The notes under the pieces were generated by a model, which was not told the origin of the DNA, did not search any database, and worked only from the letters and a program-made list of their open reading frames with translations. Both the position numbers and the translations under genes were made by a program. From Diplodia intermedia (taxonomy: Eukaryota > Ascomycota > Dothideomycetes > Botryosphaeriales > Botryosphaeriaceae): a stretch of 64,000 nt of DNA. The stretch's first letter is position 1. Each line of letters opens with the position of its first letter. Below are positions 41,148 through 53,500 of the stretch, one piece after another. Where the stretch lies: the NCBI GenBank assembly GCA_021495925.1, contig JAKEKT010000025.1:310001-374000 (forward strand). The letters run 5' to 3'.

Positions 41148-42198
41148 ATGTTCATCGCACGCTCCGAGTACGGTAAGCTTGCAGCCACCCACGGTAGCTC
41201 GCGAAACTGCTGCTAACGAAGCCATCGTCCCTCAGATCGGGGTATCAAGTGAGGACACGACCGTCGCCTCTCCCAAACAAGCTTTCCCGCTGACCACCAC
41301 CCCAAGCACCTTCTCCCCGGAAGGCCGTCTGTTCCAAGTCGAATACTCGCTCGAGGCCATCAAGCTCGGTTCGACCGCGATAGGCGTAGGTCCCCTCCTC
41401 CCCCACCCGCTCCCAGCAGCACAACAACAGCAGCACAAAAAGCCTGACGATTGGAATCCCGCACACAGGTGGCAACGGGCGAGGGCGTGATCCTGGGCGT
41501 GGAGAAGCGCGTGACGTCGACGCTGCTGGAGACGTCGTCGGTGGAGAAGATAGTCGAGATCGACCGGCACATCGGGTGCGCCATGAGCGGGCTGCAGGCC
41601 GACGCGCGCAGCATGATCGAGCACGCCCGCGTCGAGTCGCAGAACCACGCCTTCCACTACGCCGAGCCGCTGCGCGTCGAGAGCTGCACCCAGGCCATCT
41701 GCGACCTCGCCCTCCGCTTCGGCGAGGGCGCCGAGGGCGAGGAGAGCATCATGTCCCGCCCCTTTGGCGTCGCCCTGCTCATCGCCGGCTACGACGAGGA
41801 CGGCCCCAGCCTGTGAGTCCCTTGTTCTTCCATCTTCCCCATCCTTCCTTTCCCTTACTCTTCTCTTCTCTTCCGTGGCTTTGTGCAACGTGACTGCACG
41901 CATTGGCTGACCGTCTCACAGCTACCACGCTGAGCCCTCGGGCACCTTCTACCGCTACGACGCCAAGGCCATAGGATCGGGCTCCGAGGGCGCGCAGGCC
42001 GAGCTGCAGAACGAGTTCCACAAGTCGCTGACGCTGCCCGAGGCCGAGGTGCTGGTGCTGAAGACGCTGAAGCAGGTCATGGAGGAGAAGCTGGATTCCA
42101 AGAACGTGCAGCTGGCCAGCGTCACCCGCGACCGGGGCTTCCGGATCTACACGGACGACGAGATGGCCGAGGTCGTCGGCAGGTTACCCACCAACTAA
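41148..42198 (+). CDS. PUP2: 20S proteasome subunit alpha-5
   Basis: Five exons (41148-41172, a 13-base exon 41236-41248, 41307-41395, 41469-41812, 41922-42198). The N-terminal alpha signature F-S-P-E-G-R-L-F-Q-V-E-Y-S-L-E-A-I-K-L-G-S-T is preceded by the Y-D-R-G-I-N-T segment, which is only complete if the 13-base exon is used. Later parts include G-C-A-M-S-G-L-Q-A-D-A-R and Y-R-Y-D-A-K-A-I-G-S-G-S-E-G-A-Q, both typical of alpha-5. It is a structural subunit of the outer ring of the 20S core and has no catalytic threonine. Essential housekeeping gene. Confidence 0.95.
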
Positions 42199-42727
42199 AG
42201 AGGGGAAATAGTAGTAGTAGTAAAGAGGGGCAATGCTGCTGCTGCTGCCGCTGCATATGACTGGGCATGATGATGACGGGTTGAATGGAAGGGAAAGAGT
42301 GGTAGCATAAGATTATCGGCAAAGTTAGAAATAGTCCGGCATGACGAGAACCACGGTCAGTGCATCATCATCATCTAATGAACATGCTGCTGTTGCATTG
42401 GCCAGGAAAGGCGTATCTCGAGATTCACACAAGGCATGCTTCAATTGCTTGGCGAGAGTACCGGTCGGACGCGAATGTGACGCAAAGTAAAAAAAAAAAA
42501 GTCTATTTCGTCGCAAGCCCGGACGACGGGGTAATTGTACAGCCCGCTGGACGGTCTATGGTACAGCAGTTTGTCCCGGCGGGAAGGGGGAAGGATCACA
42601 GAAACCTCTTTCATCTCAATTCCTTTCTACCCACGCTACCCCAGAGTTACTCCCAAATCCTGCCATTCTCTCTCTCCCGCCAATACATGGAGAGAGAGGT
42701 AAGAGAGAGCGCGTGTGCCGCGCGCAT
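42199..42727. other. Intergenic, convergent 3' ends
   Basis: 3' flanks of the proteasome and qcr10 genes. CTG-type triplets lie at about 42234-42250 and an A run at about 42489. No gene is seen. Confidence 0.4.
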
Positions 42728-43324
42728 TTAGAACGGGTTGTCCTCGGGCGCGACCTTGACGTCGAAGTACTCGCCCAGGATGGGCACCTTCTTCATGATG
42801 TCCTCGCGCACGCGGGGGACCTCGGCGAACATGAAGATGGCGAAGACGCCGGCGGCGGCGCCGAAGCCGGCGAGGGTGGTGCCGCTGTTTTTTTCCCCCT
42901 CCCGCGTCAGCAAAAGTGATGTCTTTCTTTTTTTTTTTTCTCCCCTCGTCGTGCATTCCCCGGGGACTCAATTGCATCCTCCTTCTTTCTCTCTACAGGT
43001 CTCCGGAGACCAATTCTTCTTGTTCTTCTTCTTTCCCTCCGAACTCTTTTCATCGTGTTCCGATTGCTCATAGGGAAGGATCTCGGGGAAGGGGGACGGA
43101 GCGGGGAATAACGTACAACTTGGCGGCGCGGCCGAGGCTGATGCCGTGGAAGTGGGGCGCGGTGGTGTACCTGTAAGCTCGCGGAAGAACGGATGTTCGT
43201 CAGCGGGGGCGATTTCGCGCAAGGGAGAGAGAGTGCATTTTGGGGGGGAGGGGATGGGAACGCACTTGGGGCCAAAGCGGGACTGGTAGGTCTTGTAGCC
43301 GGGGCGAACGGTCCAGGGGGCCAT
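42728..43324 (-). CDS. QCR10: Cytochrome bc1 complex subunit 10 (Qcr10)
   Basis: Three short exons (43324-43266, 43170-43117, 42884-42728) give 89 residues. The N-terminus Y-K-T-Y-Q-S-R-F-G-P-K is followed by F-H-G-I-S-L-G-R-A-A-K-F-G-T-T. One membrane helix comes next (G-A-A-A-G-V-F-A-I-F-M-F). The conserved end is V-P-R-V-R-E-D-I-M-K-K-V-P-I-L-G-E-Y-F and finally E-D-N-P-F. This is the layout of the small accessory subunit of respiratory complex III in the inner mitochondrial membrane. All junction phases fit. An additional 5' exon cannot be excluded. Confidence 0.88.
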
Positions 43325-45773
43325 GCCGTGGTGGCCGGTGTGCTGGAGGTCGGGCCGTGTGGACTGTGGGATTGGTGGTCAGCGGGTTGCGGGTTTCGTG
43401 CCTCGGGGTCGGGGTCGATGGAGTGGGCATTGGGGGGGACCGGTGCGGAGTAATGGGCGTACCATTGTGGGCGTGGTGAGTCGCTGCGTTCGGGTAGGGG
43501 TGCGGAGCGAGGTGGATGCGGGTGTGGATGGAGGATGCGCTCGAGGTGATGTTGAGGTTGCTGCTTGCTTGCGGCCCGGGCGCGCCCGTTCGGCGCTCCG
43601 GGTTCAGCTCGTCGGCCAATCAGCGGCCCGAAGTTTGCGAGACGCGCACCCAGCCGCAGACATTTCTTTTCTTTCCGCGCCGGAGCTGCTGCTCTTCCTT
43701 TCCTTCTTCATCCACACTTCACCAACCGGTTTCGACGACGACCTAGAGGGACACGACGGATGTCCATGGCTGTTGCTGCTGCTGCCGCTGCGAGAGCGCC
43801 TCGGCTGCCAGCGCGAGCTGGATGATGGCGGCCTGCTGTCGCGCTGGCAACCGGCTCTCTCGAGGCTGCACGTGTCGAGTCGGCAGCCTCGGTGCCTTAC
43901 GGCGAGGCTGAAGAGGTCCCACGACGACAGGCTTCACATGAAGTATAGCATGTGCCTGCTCTCGACTCGACGGGTCCGATGACTCGCAGCCACGCTCTCG
44001 GCCGACACACGGCGTAAGGTAAGCAACTTTTTTCCCTTCTTGCCGCCACACGCATCAATCTTCTATGATGAGAAACTTTACTCAGCTCACTCCGAGTCAC
44101 ATCAATGAGAGATAAAACACCTAATATCCAACTTCAATTGTTCCTTCTGAATTATCATCTCCATCTTTAGCCGATACAGCAGCCAAGAGAGACCTGATTT
44201 GCTGACATCAATCAAGTATCTCCGTAGATAGGCAAGCGCTACCACGACTGGAAAGGCGCAGTGACGGCCGAGCGTACTGTCGATGATGATGCACATGGCA
44301 CGCTACCTCGACGTCACAGCTTCCCCCAGCCACGTGTGGTTGCAACACTAGGCAAGCCGATGTTGCATATGGCTTGACCGCGATTGGTACAGGAAAATTC
44401 CGACAGTGTAGGCAGGTTCCGCGGCCAGGTGCGACGTTAGAAAAATGAAATCAAGCAGTCTCCCTCCACGCATGAACGTGCCCATGGTGAACAACGGCCG
44501 GCCCTTCCGCCGCCCCTGAGCCCCTCATCGGCGACTTACGGTTGGTTCTACATCAGGAACCAGTGGTGTGATGCGGCCGATCGACTGCCTCCTGCTTGTA
44601 CGTCTGAATAATGGCGGGACGGCGGAAGGTGGCCCGGCGATGAGGCGCACAGGGGTGCGGGCTTATCAAGACGATGATGCAGCAACAAAGGCACGATGAC
44701 TGTCGCTGCATGTGACCACCCAAAAACCAGGGAAGCGGGTAGCTAATGCGCAAAATGGCAACGCAGATTGGCCGGACGAGCCGCAGCGACGCTGCCCGCT
44801 GGGCTGCCCTGGGGTCGCATGAAGTCACAGTGCTTGGCCAACGCGTGGGGGAACCACAGAAAGTGACGGTCCGAAGCTGGATCCAATGTCGGGATGCACC
44901 TGCGCGCATTCACGAGTCGAATTCACGTCTGGAGACGGGAGTCAACTTCTGCAATACATATGTCTGCGAGTGGGGGCGCCGGCGCTGGGCGTGGGGTTGA
45001 GGCCTGGGGATGCAGCGGCTGCAGCTGCGCCGCTCGTGGACATGGGCGCACCCCACCATATCCAGCTTTGCGCGCAGCCTCGGCCGGCTCGACGCCGTGC
45101 TCCGCGTGCGCGCCGGGCTGGGGACATGATCCTCCTCAGCTGATGCCGCGGTCTCGCTCTTTGCTCGGCAGTCGGGCATTGGCGCGCCGGCCTATCAGAT
45201 GCATTCCATTCTCCCGTTTCTTTCTCGTTGCCGCTTCAGACGTCAGGCCTACCGCTCCCATCCACCGCCCATCTCCCTTCTCCGCAGTCCAAGCCCGCCC
45301 CGCAGCCTTCTCCACGAAACCTCACCGCGACCTCGCGATATCTCGAAGCGTCCGAACAGCCCACCGCCAGACGCCCTCCCAGCCCCCGCGCACAGTCCTC
45401 GGTGACGGCCAGCCGCAAGCCCGAGTCCAGCCGACCCACCGCATCTCCGATCGTGAAGACTCCCCATGACTCGACTGCGCCGCTGCTCGTAATCCAGTCG
45501 AACACCGTCCGACACCACCCTGCTCACGAAAGCGACACTGCCCGTTGATCGCGCCCACTCTCCGCCCTAGCCTGCTCCCAAATTCGACCCGCACAATCGC
45601 CGCGCCGCCCGGCCCACTCAACTCCAATCCACCCACCCTCGACGAATCCCAAAACCCACCGCATCTCTCATACACAGTATAATTGCTCCGCACCACCTCC
45701 GACCTAGCAGAGGAAGCCACTCGACATCGCCATCTCGCCAACACCCTGCACATCCTTCACCACCTCCGCCGCC
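43325..45773. other. Long intergenic region
   Basis: About 2.4 kb with no recognisable gene. The part near 44100-44260 is AT-rich. A CACGTG box lies at about 44332. The final 600 bases are pyrimidine- and CA-rich and look like the leader of the gene at 45774. Open frames on both strands (for example 43323-43982 and 44894-45469) have no family features. Confidence 0.4.
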
Positions 45774-46400
45774 ATGCCGACCAACGCGAACCGGCCCTTC
45801 CTCTCCAACTTCCTTGCCGCCTTCCGCGCGCAATCCGCCTTCCAAAGCGCCGCGCCCTCCCCTCCCCCGCCATCCACCAGCTCCGCCGCCGCCTCGACGA
45901 AGCCCGGCGCGACCCAGTCCGCCGCCGCCGCCGCCGCCTACACCACCGCCTCAGCCTCTCCCTACGAATCGCGGACGACAGCAACAGCAGCAGCAGCAGC
46001 AGCCACCAAACCCAACACATCCACCACCTCGCCCTCGTCCTCCAACACCGCCGCGCAACAACAAACATCCTTCTCGCCCTACAGCAACAACAAATCGCCC
46101 GGCACGCCCACCGGCACGCCGCCGCAGAGCAGCTACAACAACAGCTACAACAACAACGGCGGCGGCTACCCGATCCCGTCCTCCTCGTCGTCGCCGTCGC
46201 GGCACCGCCGCGGCTCGGACAGCAGCTCCGACGGCGGCTTCCGCGAGCGGACGGGCAGCGCCGGCCCGGCGATGCCGCAGCCGGAGAAGTGGTACATTGG
46301 CGGGCGCACGCCGGGCGGCGAGGAGCGGTTCTACAAGCTGGGCATGGTGCGGAGGATGAGGAGTAGCGATCGGTTGAGCTTGGATCGGTTGAGTTTGTGA
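45774..46400 (+). CDS. Fungal protein with C-terminal KWYIGGR motif, unknown function
   Basis: A single exon of 208 residues. The first 165 residues are low complexity (Ala, Ser, Thr, Pro, Asn), with F-L-S-N-F-L-A-A-F-R near the start. The C-terminal 45 residues are different. They read P-E-K-W-Y-I-G-G-R-T-P-G-G-E-E-R-F-Y-K-L-G, then M-R-S-S-D-R-L-S-L-D-R-L-S-L at the very end. I recall this ending as conserved in filamentous ascomycetes, but I know of no function. The R-L-S-L repeat could be phosphorylated. No signal peptide or membrane helix. Confidence 0.75.
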   Translation: MPTNANRPFLSNFLAAFRAQSAFQSAAPSPPPPSTSSAAASTKPGATQSAAAAAAYTTASASPYESRTTATAAAAAATKPNTSTTSPSSSNTAAQQQTSFSPYSNNKSPGTPTGTPPQSSYNNSYNNNGGGYPIPSSSSSPSRHRRGSDSSSDGGFRERTGSAGPAMPQPEKWYIGGRTPGGEERFYKLGMVRRMRSSDRLSLDRLSL

Positions 46401-48502
46401 GGGGGGGTGTGGTGGTGGTGGTTTTGGGGGGTTTTTTTGAGGGGGGGTTGGTGGAAGTGGAGGAGGAGAAGAGGAAGAAGACTGAAAGGAAATGGAGGGA
46501 AGGGAGGGGATGGGACGGGACGGGGGGGTTTTTTTTCGAATTGTTCTTAGGCGAAAAGCATGATACCGGGCGTTTGGAATTTCTACATCCACTTGTCTCT
46601 TTTTTTTTCCTGTTGTTAATATTGGGTTCTGGGATGGGATGGGGACTTGCGCTCGACTCTACTCGATTCGAACTGTTTTCTTGGTTCTTTATTTCCTCTT
46701 TTCATTCATCGGAAGACATATACTGGCGGGCAACGGCTAACCCCCACGTACGATACACATACATACATCTCGGGGGGTCTCCCTCTCCCCTCCTCCCCAT
46801 GTTCTTCATTTGCTTTTTTGCTTCAGAAAGAGAATCCGCAAATCATTTCCTTCTTCCAACCAGCAGTTGTTTTCCACGGGTCGACAGGGCGTCTTACAAA
46901 AAAAGCGAGAGTCGAGAGCTTTCTTCCCACCCCTTTGTGGTTCTTTGATGTCGAGGAATGGGGAAAAGGGGCAGGATCCATAGATACAGGAAACAAGGGT
47001 GTTGTACTCTTTTCTGTCTCCCGCCATCCTTTTTTCTTCTCGGTGGGTTCAACAATCGGGTTCTTGGTGTCTGTGGTATATTCCCCCCTTTTTTCAACAA
47101 ACAGAAGAATGAAAGACGGAACAAAAAATGAAATTGAACAAGACAAGACAAGACGCCTTTTTCTTTTTGTGTGTGTCCCTGGCGTACTCAAAGCCCCCAG
47201 TTCACGCTTCCCGTTTTTTTGAAGACGGCACCGCGTGGACCGCAAAAACGACGACATGCATGACGAATGAGAGGCACTGATGCTTACGTAGGAGGGGGAA
47301 AATCGCGTCCGGCCCTTTTTTGTCGTCGGGACGAGGAGGCCGATCAGGTCGGTTCGGGAATACCCGACCACTTGAGAGACGGGACGTTATCGGCCAGCTC
47401 GGGCGGGAGAGGATGGTGTCTAAGTTACATGCCACTCTACCCCGATGGAGAGGAGGTCGGTGAATTGGTTGCAAGGGGCAGTAGCGGCGGCGGCGGCAGT
47501 GCAGGGACGCGAGGAAGATGCGTTGGCTGGAGCAGAGGAGTACATAGTAGTGCAAGGGAGAGAGAGTATGTGTGGCAGCTCAGTGTTGCCGACGACGGGC
47601 TTGGTTGGATGGATCGCCCCCGGATACATCCGGACATGGACCTGTGTACCTTCACCTTCTGTCCCCCGCTCTCGGGTAGCCATGCTATCGCTTCCTCCGT
47701 CGGCACTATATCCACCGACAACCTACGTCCGTCGCCGGCACTTCAACTATCGTGGTCTGGTTGATCTAAGCAGTATATTATGGCGGTGGGTGGATGTGAC
47801 GGTGGATCGCGACGACTGGGAGACAGGCATGTCGTACCCGCTTGTCTTCTCAAGTCAGGCTTCTTTGCTTTTTCAGTGCCGGGATGGGGAAGATAGGGGT
47901 GAGGCTACGATTATATGGGATCCGACCTTTTGGTTTGATTTATTTGTAAGTGAAGGTAATTAAAGCAATGAGGACATTTCTCGTTGTTGATATGTGCATG
48001 GAAGACAGTTATTCTTGCAAGTGATGGGAGTGTAGCAAGATGGAACGTATAAAGATGCTAGGGGCGTAAAACAGCCGTCCCTCTCTTTTCGGTCAAAAGC
48101 CAGCACACAAAGCGCCTTTAAGAGTGGTTAAAGCATGTCTCCCCGCTCACCATTTACTGCAAATTCCCAGAAATTATATCTGGCACACCACCACCATGCC
48201 ATAATCGTCGAAGCCAAAAGCTTAAATCCAGATTTTCTGTCAACGCAAAATTTCCCTTCGAGTGAAAAGAAAAGAGAACAAAGCAAGTAGACACGAGGAC
48301 TAATAGAGAGGATATACCACCGGCAAACCCGCAATCTCACACAATAAAAACCACACTGCTAACCCACCATCTCGTTAGACAGCTAGAAGAAGAAGAAGAA
48401 GAAGAGACACCAACCCCCTTCTTTCTCCTTCACCACTCCCTCTCTCCCTCCCCCTCGAGGACCCCCCTTTGCTTGCAAGCGGGGTCTAGGACGTCCCCCG
48501 CT
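46401..48502. other. Long intergenic region
   Basis: The first 150 bases are G- and T-rich 3' flank. Overlapping frames on both strands between 47200 and 47965 lack recognisable features. Nothing else is supported. Confidence 0.35.
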
Positions 48503-49567
48503 TCAAGAGCTCGCAAGCGATCCAAGCCGCGACGCCTGCTGGTCCCCCTCCCCCTCCCCACCCGAACCCCCACCGTAGATAACCACGAAGAAGACGATCA
48601 AAACAACCCCAGCAACCCCGCCAAAAACCGTCAGCATGAAGAGGCACATTTTCTTCTTCTTGTGCTGCTGCTCCTGCTGCTGGCGGCGGCGGCGGGCGCC
48701 GTCGCTCATCTGCCTCTGCAAGTTGCCACGCGCAGCACCAGCACTACTACCACCACCACTACTACCACTACCGCTGCCGCCGTCGCGGGCAGTTTGCCGC
48801 ATAGGCGGCGCCACCGGCCCAACGTTCTTTCCCGTCCCCACATGATCCGTGACTCCTCCTCCTTCTTCTTCTTCTTCTTCTTCCGGCACCTTCTGCAGCA
48901 GCGACACATACGCCGGCGGCGGCGACGGTGGCAGATCCGACAACCCCGTCGTTGTCTTGGTCAAGCTTCTGTAAGGCGTTGCGGAGGGTGGGGGTGTCGT
49001 GACGGCGGCGGCGGCGGCGGCGGATGACGATGATGACGATGACGATGACGAAGGCCAGTAGGACCGGGCCGAGGCAAACGCAGGCGGGAGTGTGACGGTG
49101 GCAACGTTCAGGTTGGGGTTGGAGATGGGATCGGGGAGGATGTTGGGTCTGCTGCTCCAGGTGCCGGTGGGGGTGCGAGGCTGCAGCGGGATGGGGGAGG
49201 AGGAGGAGAGGGAGAGGGGGTCGAGGGGGAGCGAGTGGCGGACGTCGGTGGTGGTCTTGCTGCCGCCGTTGAAGAAGGCGTGAGGGGCGCGGCGAGGCAG
49301 CGGCCAGGTCCAGTGGGTGCGGCGGGGGCGTTTCGTTGAGAACACGTCGTACGGGTCGTTGTCGTCGTCGTTGAGGGCGACGTCCTCGAAGGACACGCGC
49401 GGGTGGTCGTCGCCCAGGCCTGCCTCGAGATCGCGTTCCGTGTCTTTGCCTTTCTGCATCATCTTCATTTCTTTCCGCTCGTTTCCTTCGGTGTTGGTGG
49501 AGTGGGTGGCTTCGGAGGTTTGCTGTGGGAGTCTGGAGGAGATGAAGGCTGGGATGACGACTCGCAT
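48503..49567 (-). CDS. Tail-anchored membrane protein, unknown function
   Basis: An uninterrupted frame of up to 374 codons; an upstream Met at 49627 is possible, but M-R-V-V-I-P-A-F at 49567 looks more natural. The body is low complexity (Ser runs, Glu run, Pro-rich). It has one acidic segment, D-H-P-R-V-S-F-E-D-V-A-L-N-D-D. Close to the C-terminus a K-K-K-K-M stretch leads into a hydrophobic helix (C-L-F-M-L-T-V-F-G-G-V-A-G-V-V-L-I-V-F) followed by a short Gly-rich tail. This suggests a cytosolic protein anchored by its C-terminus. No domain is recognised. Confidence 0.6.
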   Translation of the reverse strand: MRVVIPAFISSRLPQQTSEATHSTNTEGNERKEMKMMQKGKDTERDLEAGLGDDHPRVSFEDVALNDDDNDPYDVFSTKRPRRTHWTWPLPRRAPHAFFNGGSKTTTDVRHSLPLDPLSLSSSSPIPLQPRTPTGTWSSRPNILPDPISNPNLNVATVTLPPAFASARSYWPSSSSSSSSSSAAAAAAVTTPPPSATPYRSLTKTTTGLSDLPPSPPPAYVSLLQKVPEEEEEEEGGGVTDHVGTGKNVGPVAPPMRQTARDGGSGSGSSGGGSSAGAARGNLQRQMSDGARRRRQQQEQQHKKKKMCLFMLTVFGGVAGVVLIVFFVVIYGGGSGGEGEGDQQASRLGSLASS

Positions 49568-50506
49568 GTTGTTCCTTTTTCGTGTTTGTAGTCGGGTGGA
49601 AGAGAGACAACGGTGTGTGGCGAACAAGTGGAAAACTGCGGAAGGCGAAGTGTGGCTGTATTTAACAGGTGAGTGATTTGGGTATCAGGGATCGGCCTTT
49701 TATCTGACGAGAAAGTACCACGGTCTACAGAAGGACCCTGAGCTGATATCTCCGTCTACCGGCAAAAGATCCCGCAGTGAGTGGTGGAAGATTCAACCCT
49801 CATATCCCTCGCGCAGGACGCTACACTCTCCGTCCGTGGACAGTTAAAGCCAAATACCTGAACGCATATACAACTTTTACGACTTCACAACATCCGAACA
49901 CCGGGTTGCAACACCTCTTTGAGAGAAATGTAGATGGACTCAATTTTCTTGCCAAGTCCACCTTGGACCCTGGTCCACATGGACCCTTCATCTTCGAAGT
50001 ACCACAGACTCAAGGCCTCGTCGACCCGCAGAATCAACCTGCGCAAAATAGATGGAAGTGCAAGCGGAATATTCGAAGCGCTTTCATCACTTTATCAAAC
50101 AAACAAGACTCACAAAACACGCACGCCTCCAAAACCCAACAGTGAGCCAAGACAAGAAATAAAAAGATAGCAAAAACTTTCATCACATCCACATCAATGT
50201 ACAACAAAACCCGACTCCCAACCCCACCGACACCGCAGTGTCGGCCCACCACAAAAACGCGTCGCTTACAACAATAACAACAACAACAAGCGCTACAAAG
50301 AAGCAAAGCAAAAGTAAGTCGGAACATCAAAACACGACTTTCCCCCTCCATACCCGTTCCACAACGACACAATCCCTCATAAAGCTCTCCTCTTCCTTCC
50401 ATCCATCCCACCACCAATCCACCATCCCTGTACAACCACCACCATCATCATCATCGCCGTCGTCGTCGTCATCGCATGTATATATATACCATCATCGTCA
50501 TCATTA
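49568..50506. other. Intergenic region
   Basis: Promoter of the tail-anchored gene and 3' flank of the carnitine acetyltransferase gene. CAT/CGT triplets lie near 50440-50505. A plus-strand frame at 49777-50145 has no ATG start and no features. Confidence 0.4.
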
Positions 50507-53500
50507 TCAATAATCCGCCAACTTCAACCTCCTCCCAATGTTCCGCCGGACCACCTCCTTGCTCTCGCTCGCCGCGAGCGCGTCTTGCTGCTCGTGTTTG
50601 GCCTTGAGGGCGGCCTGCAGCATGCCCGAGTCGAAGAAGCCGTCTAGATATTGTCGAGAAAAAAAAGTATAAGTATCTGTATTCTTCAAAGGGAAAAAAA
50701 AATGGGTGAATGTGTGAGGAAGTGATGTGTGGCGTGAAGAGAACGGGGGTGAAAATGGTGAGTCAGAAGGCAAGGAGGATTGTTGCTTCAGGGCCTGCCA
50801 GAGCCCGCCGCCGCCGCCGCCGCAGTCGAAAAAAACGAGTTTGAAAAATAAGAGAGGGGGAGAGACGACCCCACCGCCCCTCATGAGGAGGAGGAGGAGG
50901 AGCAGACTCGAATCGAAACCAAAGACGGGGGAACAAAAAAAAACCCCATCTAATCTGCACAAGAAGAAGAAGAAGCAGAAGAAGAAGAAGGAGAAAGAAA
51001 AAAAAGCCTCAAGTCTAAACATCCAAAGTCCTAGACTTCAAGGTGCAAAAGTGCGGATGCTGCCGGCGCTTGACGACGGGCACCGGGCGCTTGAGCACGC
51101 CCGGCGGCAACGCCTTCACGCGCGGCGAGCTTTCAATCTCCTTCTTCATCGATGGGCTCTGGAACGGGGACTGCGGCGGCGTGGGCAGGCCGTCGTGGAA
51201 GGAGCACGAGCGCTCCCTCCCGGCGGCGGCGGTGGCAACAGTGGAATCATGCTCCACGCTTCCCTCGCTACGACCGCCCCCCTCGCCGCAGGTGCAAGGA
51301 GGGGGAGGCGAAGGAGGGGTTTTGGAGGAGGAGGGTGGAGAGGAGGTGTTTGTGGAGGCGGAGGAGGAAGAAGCAGAAACAACAAGGGAGGAACGGGGAA
51401 GGGATTTGGATTTGGAAGAGGAAGAACAGGAGGAGGAGGGGGACGCACATCCGCCAAGACCTTCGTCGTCGCTTTCTCCCACCATGCTGTCCGTCATGGG
51501 CGTGTGGATGCCGGCTTTGATGACGGCCGGCTCGCCGATGATCTTGCGGCCGCGGTTCTTGATACGGGTGGCGGCCAGTTGTTCGTTATGCTCCTCGGCC
51601 TCGCGCGCGCGGCTGGCGCCCTTCTGCACCGACTCGCCGCGCCGCCGCGTCTGGCGGAGGAGCTTGCGGATCTCGAGGAAGTAGGCCTCGATGGCATCGA
51701 TGAAGCGGGCCGTCTGCCTGTGCTTGGAGCTGGCGCAGATGGAGATGGTTCCGTCCTTGATGATGTAGCCTATGCCGAAGCCGTCGCCGGACGTAGGACC
51801 GAAGCCGAACTGGCGAAGCGATGGGTTGCCACAGTTCGAGGTGGACAGGATTGTCGTGTTGAGACGGTCCCAGCCGGCATCGGCAAAGAGAGATGGCATC
51901 CTGTGCTCGACCGGCGGGCCGACGGGGCCTGTTGAGATGGAGGCTCCCTCCGAGAGGATCGAGTCACGGCCCGGGCTACCGACAACCTGCTCCGAGTCGA
52001 CTGGGCTGCCGCTCGAGTCACGAAGCGAGTCTGTGTAGTCGGTGAAGGAGCCATCCTCGTCGAGCTGGCGCTGCCAGATGCAGTAAAGTGCGTACAGGTG
52101 TCGGTCCTGACCCTGGGCCTTTGCGCACTCCCTGGTGATGGCGGTATGCTTTTCACATGCCCGCCGGAGAGCCTCGACCTTGGCCGCGGCCGGGTTGTCG
52201 TTCCAGAAAGTCTGCACAAACTCGACCGACTCGGGGGTTACCGGCCGGATGGCTTCCGTTCGCCCGTGGAAGAACATCTTTGTCATGGCAGGCTCGTAGA
52301 CACACTCCATGCGTCCGTAAAGCCCGTAGTATGCGGCTTGGAATGCCATCTGGACAAACGCGTCTGGAGAGAAGCCCATCGAAGTCATGAAGTGCTTGCC
52401 GTAATGCATGAACTCGAGCGTCTGGAACTCGTTCTGCTGGATGAGATCGGCCAGTCTTGTTTCAGCGAAACGCAACGCAGTGCTCAGCTCGGGCACCATG
52501 TCCCACTCGAGCTTGTGGGGCGTGGTGCTGACGTCGCCAAAGCTCGCGGGGTCGCGCTTCGAAGGGTCGGGGCTGCTCGAAGCCCACAGACTGGGTGCCT
52601 GCCCGTTGATGGTTCGAGCAAAACGAAGAATCGTGTCGGTAAAGACATCGCTGGCGAACCGGAGGACGGTGTGGCCATCGACCCCAGTGTGCTCAAAGTT
52701 GATGCCGGCACTGCCGTTCTTGCAGACAATGATCTGGAGCTTGTCGTACCATCTGTTGGTGCAGGTGCCGACCTGCACGCCACGCTCGATCTTGCTGGTG
52801 CCACAGAGCATGTTCATGCAAAGGTCTGCACCAGTCGTGGGCGCAGTGTAGTCAAGGCAGAGGATGAACAGGGCCGAGTCGACAATGTTCAAGCAGTCGG
52901 AGTTGTTTGATCCCTCGTCTCTGTGGAGCACATCTCTGAGCCCGGACCAGATCTTCCTGTTCTCGGTGCTGAGAACACCGAGCGCTCCCTTTGCGGCATC
53001 CTGGATCGGTATTTGTGCGGCGTCCTCAATGATGGCTTCCAGATTCTGCGACACGTCCTTCTCCGTCATGATCAGGTCCGAGTTATCGTCCAGGACGTCG
53101 AACCAATAGAACTGGCCATGGCACAGTACAACAATGTGCTTTGCCGTCGGGTCCTGGCCAATCTGGCAGCCGTTTTCCGTGGGTATCCTGGCGGTTCCGA
53201 ACAATCTGGAGTACTGGTACATGCAAAGTGGCTGGCCGCGCACCGTGTCAGGGGGGAGTTCCTCCTTACGAACAGCGCGCACAAAGGACAGAGCCGACAC
53301 CACTAACGACGCGGCACGGGTGACTTGGTTGTTCCTGGCCGGAGTCGGATCATCCTCCAGTAAGAAGAAGGGATTCAGGTTCAGCACGACAGGGTTGTCG
53401 AAGTTCAGGTAGGAGTCGTACCCTTGGTCTAATTAGCCGGATTGCCTGCGGGTAAAGACGAAATGCTTACAGAACTGCTCGATGTAGTTTGACTTGCCGG

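Noticed and set aside
47202..47963. Overlapping open frames on both strands
   Set aside because: No domains, signal peptide or splice-supported extension; likely random.
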